10,384 bases of DNA from Bacteroidota bacterium (GCA_016866375.1 VGMK01000062.1:1-10384); one strand, 5' to 3'; positions 1 to 6,996 are shown, counted from the first letter of the stretch. Program-made: numbers and translations. The notes: a model not told the origin generated them from the letters alone.

Positions 1-761
1 TTCATGGCCGTTAAAACAACTGATTTTCCCTTGTTTTCTACTTTCAGTACGCGATGTTCCATTTGGAATTTGAACCCTTCTTTTTTCAAAATTTTCATCA
101 TTTCTTTGCCAATAGTCCCATCCATTGCCGGTAAAAGGGTAGGGGCAAATTCGATAACTTCAATTTCAGTACCCAAACGACCATACACAGAACCCATTTC
201 GAGACCAATTACCCCTGCACCAATCACAAGCATTTTTTTTGGAATTTCCTTTAGATTCAATGCCTCGGTTGAGGTAATGATGCGTTTTTTATCGGGTTCC
301 ATTCCCGACAAAAAGTTAGGTTTAGAGCCCGTAGCAATGACGATAGTCTTTCCCGTTATCTCGCTCGATTTTCCTTCAGTAGTGGTGATTTTGATGGTGT
401 GTTGGTCTACAAAAGAACCAATTCCCGTATGCACATCAATTTTATTTTTATCCATTAAAAACTTCACTCCCGCACACGTTTGACTCACCACTTCGTTTTT
501 ACGCTGAATCATTTGTGTAATATTAGCCTTGAGTCCCTTCACCTCTATACCATGCTCGGCAAAATTATGAGTGGCGTTATGGAAGTGCTCGGAAGAATCT
601 AATAACGCTTTTGATGGAATACACCCAACATTCAAACACGTACCACCGAGTGTGGAATATTTTTCAATAATTGCTGTTTTTAAACCCAATTGGGCACATC
701 GTATTGCCGAAACATATCCACCAGGTCCTGAACCAATAATAACAACATCGTAAGCACTCAT
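1..761 (-). CDS. lpdA: Dihydrolipoyl dehydrogenase (E3), N-terminal half, cut by window edge
   Basis: The product is the flavoprotein that reoxidises dihydrolipoamide in the 2-oxoacid dehydrogenase complexes (pyruvate, 2-oxoglutarate, branched-chain) and in the glycine cleavage system, passing electrons to NAD+ in the cytoplasm. I translated the minus strand from the ATG at 761-759 and read 253 codons before the edge. The FAD-binding GSGPGG lies at residues 10-15. The redox-active disulfide motif GGTCLNVGCIPSK follows, with Cys42 and Cys47. The second FAD contact ATGS is at 143-146, and the NAD-binding GAGVIGLE starts at 181. The family is usually about 465 residues, so the rest of the NAD domain and the dimerisation domain with its His-Glu pair lie outside the window. 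The frame stays open to the edge. A promoter candidate lies 16 bases upstream, so the gene may be transcribed on its own. The family call is secure; which complex it serves is unknown. Confidence 0.97.
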   Translation of the reverse strand, partial: MSAYDVVIIGSGPGGYVSAIRCAQLGLKTAIIEKYSTLGGTCLNVGCIPSKALLDSSEHFHNATHNFAEHGIEVKGLKANITQMIQRKNEVVSQTCAGVKFLMDKNKIDVHTGIGSFVDQHTIKITTTEGKSSEITGKTIVIATGSKPNFLSGMEPDKKRIITSTEALNLKEIPKKMLVIGAGVIGLEMGSVYGRLGTEIEVIEFAPTLLPAMDGTIGKEMMKILKKEGFKFQMEHRVLKVENKGKSVVLTAM

Positions 762-777
762 ACACAAATATTTTCAA

Positions 778-808
778 CAAAGTTAAGGAAGAAAATGAGG
801 AATTGAAA
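778..808 (-). promoter_or_regulatory. Candidate Bacteroidota-type promoter for lpdA
   Basis: On the minus strand TAACTTTG (778-785) matches the -7 consensus TAnnTTTG of the Bacteroidota primary sigma factor exactly. TTTC (805-808) stands 19 bases upstream, one mismatch from the -33 element TTTG. The -7 box ends 16 bases before the lpdA ATG, which implies a very short leader. The match is by eye only, but the spacing equals that of the tadA site. Confidence 0.55.
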
Positions 809-826
809 GCCTTTAGCCAAAAGTGC

Positions 827-1351
827 TTATTTGTCTTTTTTCTTTGACTTTACCTCTTTATCGGTGACAAAAACATACCTTGCCCCAAGAAAAAGTGAAG
901 TTGCTGGAAAACGAACCCCCGAGATAGGAGTAAGAATTTGATAACCGGTTGATAAATGCAATTGAAGCACTTTGAAACCAATCGAGGGAGTAATTCCTGC
1001 CATGTAATTTTCGTGGAGATCTGCGCGTAGATTTCCAGCTATTCCATAAGTAAATCCAAAGGTGCCAGATTTATACCATGTCCCCATATCGAATCCCACA
1101 ATGGTTCTTAAGGATTGTTGTTCTAAACCTATAGCCGCATTGGCGCCGCCATGAATAGCCATTGTGGTGGAATTTTTCCACTTGCCCTTTTTCCATTGCC
1201 GCTCCATTCCTGCTTCAAGCGTGTAATAGCGACCAGCTTGAATTCCAATATAAGGTCCTGTTCGAATGACGGTTTTTGGTTCAGGTTTTTTCCAGAATTG
1301 ACCAAATGAATTAGTGGCAATTAGCAATAAGCAGAAGAAGGCTATTTTCAT
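827..1351 (-). CDS. Small secreted beta-rich protein of unknown function
   Basis: I do not recognise this 174-residue protein. A clear Sec signal peptide covers about residues 1-17 (MKIAFFCLLLIATNSFG, cleavage probably just before QF). The mature part alternates short hydrophobic/aromatic stretches with glycine turns (for example GPYIGIQAGRYYTLEAGMER and FGFTYGIAGNLRADL), as small outer-membrane beta-barrels or periplasmic beta proteins do. A last strand, SLFLGARYVFV, is followed by a lysine-rich tail (KEVKSKKKDK). An integral barrel usually ends at its last strand with an aromatic residue, so the basic tail argues mildly against the simplest barrel model. The start codon overlaps the stop of the CvpA-like gene by ATGA, so the two are probably co-transcribed and translationally coupled. 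It may work at the envelope with CvpA; that is inference from position only. Confidence 0.75.
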   Translation of the reverse strand: MKIAFFCLLLIATNSFGQFWKKPEPKTVIRTGPYIGIQAGRYYTLEAGMERQWKKGKWKNSTTMAIHGGANAAIGLEQQSLRTIVGFDMGTWYKSGTFGFTYGIAGNLRADLHENYMAGITPSIGFKVLQLHLSTGYQILTPISGVRFPATSLFLGARYVFVTDKEVKSKKKDK

Positions 1352-1992
1352 TTGTTGTTTTTAATGACCTCAATGGCTTCTTTTTCGGATATGTTGTGCC
1401 GGTCAGCTAGTTCTTTTGCTTTTATGACATCATCTGAAGATACTTCCGGATTGGTATTTATTTCTTCTCCCTTCTTTTCATTTTCCTTTCCCGACTGAAA
1501 TTTATACAAATATGTTTCAGTTACACCGGGGATTGTTTTAGAGACAAATTCAGTACTAAATCGGTAAAGCAAAGAGTTATCTCTAGTGTCTGAGGAGATA
1601 AATTTTTCCTCTTTATCCATTGATTTCATAAACATGAGTGCACATCCTGTGAAATATAAGAATTTAGCTGTACCAACGATTCCTCCTGCAATTCTATTGG
1701 GTGTGGAGAGCATAGCAACTTTAATGACCTTTTCCAGAGCTTTTCCAGCAAAGTACACACCAAATCCAACACCAATCAGTAGAGTGATAAAGATAAGCGG
1801 TGGCAAGTATTTAGGTTCTTCATGTTGAGTGTCAATAAACATCGCCGTGAGCTGATCGGAGAAGGTAAAAGCTGCATAAAGACCAACAAACAGTGCCAAA
1901 ATGGTAAAAATTTCCATAATGAATCCATTACGAAAGCCTTTATATCCCCCGTAAACAAGAGGTATCGCAATAATTATGTCTAAAAAATTCAC
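1348..1992 (-). CDS. CvpA family inner-membrane protein
   Basis: The 214-residue product matches the CvpA / colicin V production family. The family's opening pattern is present (MNFLDIIIAIPLVYGGYKGF, then RNGFIMEIF). Four membrane segments are visible at about residues 4-20, 25-47, 64-86 and 102-122. Family members are linked to envelope stress tolerance and, in Enterobacteriaceae, to colicin V export, but the biochemical role is unknown. The start is GTG at 1992-1990: it is the only start that keeps the conserved MNxLDI opening, and no in-frame ATG lies close by. After the fourth helix comes a cytoplasmic-looking polar tail: a linker at about 167-185, then a short predicted helical pair (about 186-211) not typical of the short E. 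coli protein. The gene is head-to-head with tadA. A weak -7-like TTCATTTG (1997-2004) lies only four or five bases from the GTG. Its stop overlaps the next gene by ATGA. Confidence 0.88.
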   Translation of the reverse strand: MNFLDIIIAIPLVYGGYKGFRNGFIMEIFTILALFVGLYAAFTFSDQLTAMFIDTQHEEPKYLPPLIFITLLIGVGFGVYFAGKALEKVIKVAMLSTPNRIAGGIVGTAKFLYFTGCALMFMKSMDKEEKFISSDTRDNSLLYRFSTEFVSKTIPGVTETYLYKFQSGKENEKKGEEINTNPEVSSDDVIKAKELADRHNISEKEAIEVIKNNK

Positions 1993-2044
1993 TTCACAAA
2001 TGAACTAAAAATGAAAAACGGTTAAATATCTTCCCATTAAATCT

Positions 2045-2075
2045 TCTGAACATTGCGTTGTGAGAATTACCTTTG
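2045..2075 (+). promoter_or_regulatory. Candidate Bacteroidota-type promoter for tadA
   Basis: TACCTTTG (2068-2075) fits the -7 consensus TAnnTTTG exactly, and TCTG (2045-2048) stands 19 bases upstream as a one-mismatch -33 element. The box ends 15 bases before the ATG at 2091, nearly the same geometry as the lpdA site. It leaves almost no leader for an in-frame TTG at 2085 and so favours the ATG. Confidence 0.5.
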
Positions 2076-2090
2076 CTGAAATAATTGATT

Positions 2091-2534
2091 ATGCTCACAC
2101 CTTACAACGATGATTATTTTATGAAGCAAGCCTTAGATGAAGCGCAAAAGGCTTATGATACTAATGAAGTTCCCGTTGGAGCGGTAATAGTTGCTAAAAA
2201 TCAAATAATTGCAAGGGGTCATAATTTAACTGAGACCTTGAACGATGTTACAGCACATGCCGAGATTCAGGCCATAACTGCCGCCGCACAATATTTAGGA
2301 GCGAAATACTTGAAGGGCTGCACACTTTATGTCACTCTTGAGCCATGTTGCATGTGTGCAGGGGCACTCTATTGGTCTCAAATTGACAAAATTGTATTCG
2401 GAGCACGCGATGAAAAACGTGGGGCGGGAACGATAGGAAAATCACTTTATCACCCTGCAACGCTTGTGCTTAATGGTATAATGGAAAATGAATGTTTAGA
2501 TATACTGAAAGGGTTTTTTGCGAAAAAACGTTAG
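2091..2534 (+). CDS. tadA: tRNA adenosine(34) deaminase / nucleoside deaminase family
   Basis: This zinc-dependent deaminase most likely converts A34 of tRNA-Arg(ACG) to inosine, which allows wobble decoding of CGN codons. The 147-residue product has the full cytidine/deoxycytidylate deaminase fold signature. HAE (His56 zinc ligand, Glu58 proton shuttle) is followed by EPCCMCAG, with Cys86 and Cys89 as the other zinc ligands, and VPVGAV lies near the N terminus. The C-terminal part (FGARDEKRGAG ... LYHPATLVLNGI ... GFFAKKR) is in the form I recall for Bacteroidota TadA. I chose the ATG at 2091; an in-frame TTG at 2085 would add two residues but is nearly on top of the promoter candidate. It is the only plus-strand gene here. 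Its TAG stop overlaps the TAA stop of the convergent membrane protein gene, so no terminator fits between them. A guanine or other nucleoside deaminase is a less likely alternative. Confidence 0.9.
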   Translation: MLTPYNDDYFMKQALDEAQKAYDTNEVPVGAVIVAKNQIIARGHNLTETLNDVTAHAEIQAITAAAQYLGAKYLKGCTLYVTLEPCCMCAGALYWSQIDKIVFGARDEKRGAGTIGKSLYHPATLVLNGIMENECLDILKGFFAKKR

Positions 2535-2893
2535 TGACGATACTTTACAAGGGCAAACGCCTGAATGATTAATAAAAGTATGTATATCCCAAATAAAAAA
2601 AAAGCTAACGGCAAGTCATTTCGGGTAAATATTAGAACCATTGCAAACGCAACAAAAAAGAGTATTTGTAAAATTATAAGCATCAGAAGTCGATTAATGA
2701 TGTCGAAATTTTTTGTTTTGGAAAAAAGGGAAAACGCAGATGTTGTGGCATAAATCAAAAATGTAATAACGGATACCAAGAAACCATCTAGAATTTCTCT
2801 ATTTGTTATCAATGCAAAAAAGTATGATGAAAGTATGCATACAAACAGTTGCGTTCCGCACAAGACAAAGAAATTACTTTTGGTCATTGTCAT
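2531..2893 (-). CDS. Small four-helix membrane protein, AtpI-like, in the position preceding atpB
   Basis: This 120-residue, very hydrophobic protein has four predicted membrane helices at about residues 7-29, 34-56, 67-90 and 94-115, with little else. Its place directly after AtpZ, together with its size and topology, fits the poorly conserved small membrane protein found in many Bacteroidota just before atpB (ATP synthase I / UncI-like). Such proteins are thought to help assemble the c-ring or to supply Mg2+ to the ATP synthase. Sequence similarity in this group is low, so the identification rests mainly on position. It overlaps atpZ by 20 bases. Two in-frame ATGs (2893-2891 and 2887-2885) are possible starts. 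The gene ends against convergent tadA, with shared stop-codon bases, and no atpB follows in this window. Confidence 0.65.
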   Translation of the reverse strand: MTMTKSNFFVLCGTQLFVCILSSYFFALITNREILDGFLVSVITFLIYATTSAFSLFSKTKNFDIINRLLMLIILQILFFVAFAMVLIFTRNDLPLAFFLFGIYILLLIIQAFALVKYRH

Positions 2894-3116
2894 TCTGCAT
2901 TCTTAATACTTCACGAATGACGAGAAACAAAGCTGAAAAGACCCCGAATAGAGAAAATCCGACAGTCCACCACGGAGTTTGACCTGAATTTTTCTTGTCT
3001 AAATAAGTCCCCAAATAAGTAAAAATTGCTATGATGGCAGCCATTTGAATGCCAATAGCGGAGAATTTAGCGTATGAAGAAAGTTTATTCTTTGGTAATT
3101 TTTTTTGATTATTCAA
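2874..3116 (-). CDS. atpZ: AtpZ/AtpI family protein (ATP synthase accessory membrane protein)
   Basis: This 80-residue protein has a polar basic N terminus, then two membrane helices at about 15-38 and 48-70 joined by a short loop (TYLDKKNSGQTPWW), and an Arg/Asp-rich cytoplasmic tail. The pattern YAKFSAIGIQMAAII ... GTYLD ... TVGFSLFGVFSALFLVIREV is that of the AtpZ/AtpI family. Its members sit before F1Fo ATP synthase genes and have been proposed to act in Mg2+/Ca2+ transport or in ATP synthase assembly. The first usable start is TTG at 3116-3114: a stop codon (TAG at 3122-3120) lies two codons upstream, and the next in-frame ATG is inside the first helix. The start overlaps the end of the bactofilin gene by eight bases, which suggests translational coupling. 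The family call is good; the function in this organism is unknown. Confidence 0.85.
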   Translation of the reverse strand: MNNQKKLPKNKLSSYAKFSAIGIQMAAIIAIFTYLGTYLDKKNSGQTPWWTVGFSLFGVFSALFLVIREVLRMQNDNDQK

Positions 3117-3522
3117 AATCTACATTCGTATTGAAAGTGGTATTTGCAACAGGAGACTTCATCACACAAGCTCCTTCAAAGAAAGCACCTTCCTCAATTG
3201 TCAGTTTCAAAGTTTGCATATCTCCTTTTATGCGGGCAGTACTTTTGAGTACCAAAAGGTTTTCAATCGTTAATTCTCCCTCCATACAGCCTTCAATTTC
3301 CGCATTAATACAAACTAGGTTGCCTTTAATTTTTCCTGTTGAGCCGATCAATACTTTTGAGGAGCATGAAATATTTCCGTTAACCTCTCCTTCAATTAAT
3401 ATACTTGCGTCTGATACTATATCGCCCGTAATTTCAGTACCAGAAAAAATTTTGTTCATTTTATCCATTGAGTCATTTGTATGTGTTGAACCAAAAAAAT
3501 CTCTGCGTTTTAAAAGATCCAT
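3109..3522 (-). CDS. Bactofilin (polymer-forming cytoskeletal protein, DUF583)
   Basis: Bactofilins self-assemble without nucleotide into filaments or membrane-bound patches that position cell-wall or envelope machinery. The 137-residue product has a polar N-terminal tail (about 1-25) and a core (about 26-122) of short beta repeats with regularly spaced glycines, as in TEITGDIVSDASILIEGEVNG, then GNISCSS, GKIKGNLV, CMEGELTI and ARIKGDMQ. This is the right-handed beta-helix pattern of the family. A short polar C-terminal tail follows (VANTTFNTNVDFE). It starts only two bases after the porW stop, and its own end overlaps atpZ. That places a scaffolding protein between a T9SS lipoprotein and ATP synthase accessory genes, an order I recall as common in Bacteroidota. 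Whether it organises either complex is not known from the sequence. Confidence 0.9.
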   Translation of the reverse strand: MDLLKRRDFFGSTHTNDSMDKMNKIFSGTEITGDIVSDASILIEGEVNGNISCSSKVLIGSTGKIKGNLVCINAEIEGCMEGELTIENLLVLKSTARIKGDMQTLKLTIEEGAFFEGACVMKSPVANTTFNTNVDFE

Positions 3523-3524
3523 AA

Positions 3525-6194
3525 CTAATAATTATCGTCGTAAAATAACTTATACTCCTCAAATTTCGAGCTTTCTATCAACTTTTTCAAATTTTCTTGA
3601 GTAATTATGTAAATTTTATTGTTTTGATAGTCACCTAAATCTTCGTAGCCAGCCTTAAAAGCGTTAACAAATGCCTCCGCGTCTTTAATTTTATTAAATT
3701 CCTGAACAAGAACCATTTGTTGTTCACTAAGCGTCATTTTTGCCGAAACTTTCATTTTCGCGAGTCGGAGACGCTTTGTTGTAAAATCTGAAATCACACT
3801 TTTTGCGTCATCCACATCCTCCTCGTTATCCATTATTATAATAACATATTGAATGACGTCTGGGTTATAACTGAAATAATATGTCTTATTGAAGTTTACA
3901 GGCTCATTTTTGGAGTAACCATTTTTAATAATTGCTAACATTTCTTTTGCTCTAATCGCTTGTAATGTTCCTGGCTTTTCATCAATAATTTTCTTTAATC
4001 TTGGAACCAATTCCTGCTTATTCTCATTCAATTGTCCGAAAGCAAGAGCATTGAGTAATAAGTATTCGGCTCTCAAGGCATTTGCTGGTTCCAGTGCTAT
4101 AATGTTGTCTGAGGATGATAGAACATCTTGGTATTTCTCTTTTTCATACAATGATAAAAGTGCAAGGTAGTTCCCGTGAGCAAGTTTTTGTGAATTTTTT
4201 TGTTTTGCAAAAAAATCAGGATCCTCAATGAATTTTGCTGCATCTGAATTTGGATAGTTAACCAGAATGTGCTTGCGGTATTTTTCTACAGAGGTACCAT
4301 TTTCGTTTATTTTGTATAACTGAAAAGCTGAGGACAAATCTGTGAGGTTAATTTCCTTCACCGCTAGAACCGTTTCAAATTGCTCAGCCGCTAGTTTTTC
4401 CTCGTTAATAACTTCCTTATATAAAATACCCGCTTGATAATACGCCTCTTGCATTCTGAGCCTTGAGGACTGAAACGCGCTATCCGACAATGGAATATCT
4501 TTTAACAACTGAGCTAATGTCAAGACCTCTTCTGTTTCGATTTCCTCTTCTTCTTTTAAATTTGTGCTGTCTTGCTCCAACTTATTATTGGAAACAATTT
4601 TATTACTCCTCCTCCAATCGTCCTCATTCTCTCTAGGTCCCCATTGTTTTTGAAACTCATTGAACCCTGCTTCTCTCAACTTAGGGTTATTGAACACAAA
4701 CTTATTTGAGTTATTGCTCAGATTTGTGTTTTGTTGAGATTGCAGTTCAACTAATTTTTGAGCCTCTAATTCTTTTTTTCGTTGAATATCTTCTTTCATC
4801 TTTTTCAACGTTTCTTTCAGGAAATTAGTACGGTCTAACTCAGACATCTTGGCAATGCGTTGAACGCTATCTTCAAATGCAGCAGTTTCTACGGCCATCA
4901 CTAACTTTTCAAGCTTGCTGGCTTTATCTTTAATTTCCTTTCCATTTGGATAATCATCCGTTACAAATCGACTACACGAGTCATAATATTTTTGTGCAGA
5001 AACATAATCACGATCGTAGTAACACAAGTCTCCAAGTGTTTCATATGCCATTGCACGTTGCCGTTTATTGTTGTTGGAGTAAAATGCGGACTGTGTTAGA
5101 TAAATTTTAGCCTGCTTATTATTATTTTGATTCAACTCTACCTTCGCCAAGGCAAAATAAATTTGGTCTTTGAACGGGGCATTTTTCGCATCGCGGAGCA
5201 TAGTTTTTAATTTTTTATCCACGCCGCTTCCAGATCTGCAAATCGCTTCATTTAATTTACCGTTAAACGATATATCAAAGGGTGCAGCCGGGCGAACTGC
5301 TTTTGAATAAAATAACGCCGCAGGTTCTAATTTTTTGTCTTGTACATATATTTGTGCCAGAATGTAGCTTAACCTTGTCCTTTCCCAAACATTTGGTGAA
5401 TTCTTAATGGCTAAATTCAACATATCAATTGCTAACTCATTATCTCTACGTCGAATGGCAAGATCTGCAGACGTCTTATAAATATCAAACTGTAAACTTT
5501 TGCTCATACGAACCTGTTTGTTCTCGCCATTTGATTTTTTTAAGAACAATTTTGGAATAAAATCTTTGAATGTACGTTTTTTCTGAGCCTCTGAAACTTC
5601 TAATAAATCGTCTAGGCTTATTTTAGCGTCAGCATATTTGTTCTGCTCAATAAGTATTTTGGCAATCCATAACTCTGCAATGTATGTCGATGGATCGTCT
5701 TTGAAGAATTTTTTTACGAATTGAAAGTTTTGATAAGCTTTTTCATAATCTCTTTTGTAATAAAACGCTTTTCCTATGGTGATCCAATTCTCATCTATCC
5801 ATCGATTGTATTCAACTTCTTTGTAAAACATATTTTCAGCACCAGGCATGCTGTGGTTTTGTATAACTTTGGAGCATTTAGCAATTGCAGTATCTAATGC
5901 GGGTGCCATTCCTTTGACGTCGCCTTCGGATGGAAGAGGATTTACAGGAAGTACAGCATAAAAGTTATCTTTAATTGAAGCGTTATATGTTTTAAGCGAT
6001 GCCGCGAGTAGCTCGTTCGCATTGAAAAGCCCATTATATCTTGCAGTTGTTCCGTGATATTTTCTATTTAAAAAACTCGCCTTTTCAGTGGAGCATGCCA
6101 CCAAAAGAATAAGAAAAATGAAAAGACCAATTAAATTTTTCAAAAACGGCTTTATAGAATAACTCAAAAACTTTAGTTTTAGTATTGATTTCAA
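3525..6194 (-). CDS. porW: PorW/SprE, periplasmic TPR lipoprotein of the type IX secretion system
   Basis: PorW/SprE is a TPR lipoprotein needed for type IX secretion and for gliding in Flavobacterium johnsoniae. In Porphyromonas it contacts the PorK/PorN ring. The 889-residue product has a hydrophobic segment ending in the lipobox LVAC, with lipidated Cys34. It continues as CSTEKASFLNRKYHGTTARY, the family's characteristic opening. TPR-like helical repeats fill about 130-435, and a charged coiled-coil stretch lies at about 440-490. Next comes the diagnostic QWGPRENEDDWRRSNK (W518 to about 532), then an acidic linker, more TPR-like helices (about 565-740) and a C-terminal domain from about 768. 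Length and order fit the family. The first in-frame start after the yebC stop is TTG at 6194-6192; no ATG occurs before the lipobox, though TTG codons at residues 10 and 18 are also possible. It lies six bases after yebC and two before the bactofilin gene, so operon membership is near certain. Confidence 0.93.
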   Translation of the reverse strand: MKSILKLKFLSYSIKPFLKNLIGLFIFLILLVACSTEKASFLNRKYHGTTARYNGLFNANELLAASLKTYNASIKDNFYAVLPVNPLPSEGDVKGMAPALDTAIAKCSKVIQNHSMPGAENMFYKEVEYNRWIDENWITIGKAFYYKRDYEKAYQNFQFVKKFFKDDPSTYIAELWIAKILIEQNKYADAKISLDDLLEVSEAQKKRTFKDFIPKLFLKKSNGENKQVRMSKSLQFDIYKTSADLAIRRRDNELAIDMLNLAIKNSPNVWERTRLSYILAQIYVQDKKLEPAALFYSKAVRPAAPFDISFNGKLNEAICRSGSGVDKKLKTMLRDAKNAPFKDQIYFALAKVELNQNNNKQAKIYLTQSAFYSNNNKRQRAMAYETLGDLCYYDRDYVSAQKYYDSCSRFVTDDYPNGKEIKDKASKLEKLVMAVETAAFEDSVQRIAKMSELDRTNFLKETLKKMKEDIQRKKELEAQKLVELQSQQNTNLSNNSNKFVFNNPKLREAGFNEFQKQWGPRENEDDWRRSNKIVSNNKLEQDSTNLKEEEEIETEEVLTLAQLLKDIPLSDSAFQSSRLRMQEAYYQAGILYKEVINEEKLAAEQFETVLAVKEINLTDLSSAFQLYKINENGTSVEKYRKHILVNYPNSDAAKFIEDPDFFAKQKNSQKLAHGNYLALLSLYEKEKYQDVLSSSDNIIALEPANALRAEYLLLNALAFGQLNENKQELVPRLKKIIDEKPGTLQAIRAKEMLAIIKNGYSKNEPVNFNKTYYFSYNPDVIQYVIIIMDNEEDVDDAKSVISDFTTKRLRLAKMKVSAKMTLSEQQMVLVQEFNKIKDAEAFVNAFKAGYEDLGDYQNNKIYIITQENLKKLIESSKFEEYKLFYDDNY

Positions 6195-6200
6195 CGAATA

Positions 6201-6911
6201 TTATGCAATGTTTGTGAATACCTGTTGTATATCTTCATCGTCCTCGATTTTATCCAACATTTTTTCAATCTCTACTAACTGCTCTTCAGAGAATTCTACA
6301 GGTGAGGTAGGAATTCTTTTTAAACTTGATTTTTGTACTTCTACCTGCATGTCCTCAAGTGCCTTAGCAAGTGTTCCAAATGCGGTGTAATTACCATAAA
6401 CAATTAACTGCTCTTCTGTCAATTCTATTTCCTCACATCCAGCATCAATTAAATCTAATTCCAAGGATTCTATATCCAAATCATGAGATTTAATAATTTC
6501 AAAGACGCTCTTTCGGGTGAACATGAACTCCATGGAACCGTTTGGTACAATTTGTCCGCCAGCTTTATTGAAATAAGACTTAACATTCGCTACAGTTCGT
6601 GTAGGGTTATCTGTTGCACATTCCACGACTACAAGGACGCCATGTGGTCCCTTACCTTCGTAAATTACTTCAGTGAAAGAAGCAATATCTTTTTGAGCAG
6701 CTCGTTTAATGGCGGCCTCGATATTATCTTTTGGCATATTTTCTGCCTTGGCATTTTGAATTGCCGTTCGTAATTTTGAATTGGTTGTTGGGTCTGTACC
6801 TCCCTCCTTAGCGGCCATCGAAATGGCTTTTCCAAGTTTCGGAAAAATCTTAGACATTTTATCCCAGCGTTTTTCTTTGGCGGCCCTTCTGTATTCAAAT
6901 GCTCTTCCCAT
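6201..6911 (-). CDS. YebC/PmpR family protein (DNA-binding regulator or translation factor)
   Basis: The 236-residue product is a full-length YebC/PmpR protein. It opens with MGRAFEYRRAAKEKRWDKMSK, the Bacteroidota form of the usual N terminus. Hallmarks follow: GGTDPTTNSKLRTAIQNAKAENMPKDNIEAAIKRA, then YEGKGPHGV, ATDNPTRTVANV and the GGQIVPNGSMEFMF segment. Members of the family were described as transcription regulators (PmpR of Pseudomonas). More recent work links the family to relief of ribosome stalling at proline-rich motifs, as for mitochondrial TACO1, so the role here is uncertain. The ATG at 6911 is chosen because it keeps the conserved opening; the next Met (residue 19) would lose it. 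It is the first gene of the run through porW, six bases upstream of that gene. A promoter candidate sits 18 bases before its start. Confidence 0.92.
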   Translation of the reverse strand: MGRAFEYRRAAKEKRWDKMSKIFPKLGKAISMAAKEGGTDPTTNSKLRTAIQNAKAENMPKDNIEAAIKRAAQKDIASFTEVIYEGKGPHGVLVVVECATDNPTRTVANVKSYFNKAGGQIVPNGSMEFMFTRKSVFEIIKSHDLDIESLELDLIDAGCEEIELTEEQLIVYGNYTAFGTLAKALEDMQVEVQKSSLKRIPTSPVEFSEEQLVEIEKMLDKIEDDEDIQQVFTNIA

Positions 6912-6929
6912 TGTAAATTATTTCTATTG

Positions 6930-6960
6930 CGAAAATAGATAATTCAAATGAAAATTCTAA
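6930..6960 (-). promoter_or_regulatory. Weak candidate promoter for the yebC-porW-bactofilin-atpZ run
   Basis: On the minus strand TATTTTCG (6930-6937) differs from TAnnTTTG at one position, and TTAG (6957-6960) stands 19 bases upstream, one mismatch from TTTG. The box ends 18 bases before the yebC ATG. Each element is imperfect and the 85-base gap is very AT-rich, so chance matches are likely. The spacing agrees with the better sites in this window. Confidence 0.35.
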
Positions 6961-6996
6961 AAGAATTAAATGCTACAAAAATTGAGTGGGTCAGAT

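Noticed and set aside
4..483. Plus-strand open frame of 159 codons
   Set aside because: It is antisense to dihydrolipoyl dehydrogenase, whose motifs are clear on the minus strand. The plus-strand translation has no recognisable domain.
762..826. Possible terminator between the secreted protein gene and lpdA
   Set aside because: Only the tiny palindrome AAAGCCTTT (806-814) is present, with no GC-rich stem or T-run.
1997..2027. TTCATTTG as a promoter for the cvpA-like gene
   Set aside because: It has a mismatch in the key TA, a poor -33 element (ATTT) and ends only four or five bases from the GTG, so it is too weak to list.
3074..3604. Plus-strand open frame of 176 codons spanning three genes
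   Set aside because: It runs antisense across the ends of porW and atpZ and the whole bactofilin gene. The translation is low-complexity and family-free, so it is a shadow of AT-rich coding sequence.
6953..6967. AATTC-TAAAA-GAATT hairpin after fbp as a terminator
   Set aside because: The stem is only five weak base pairs and no T-run follows directly on the minus strand. It also overlaps the possible yebC promoter.
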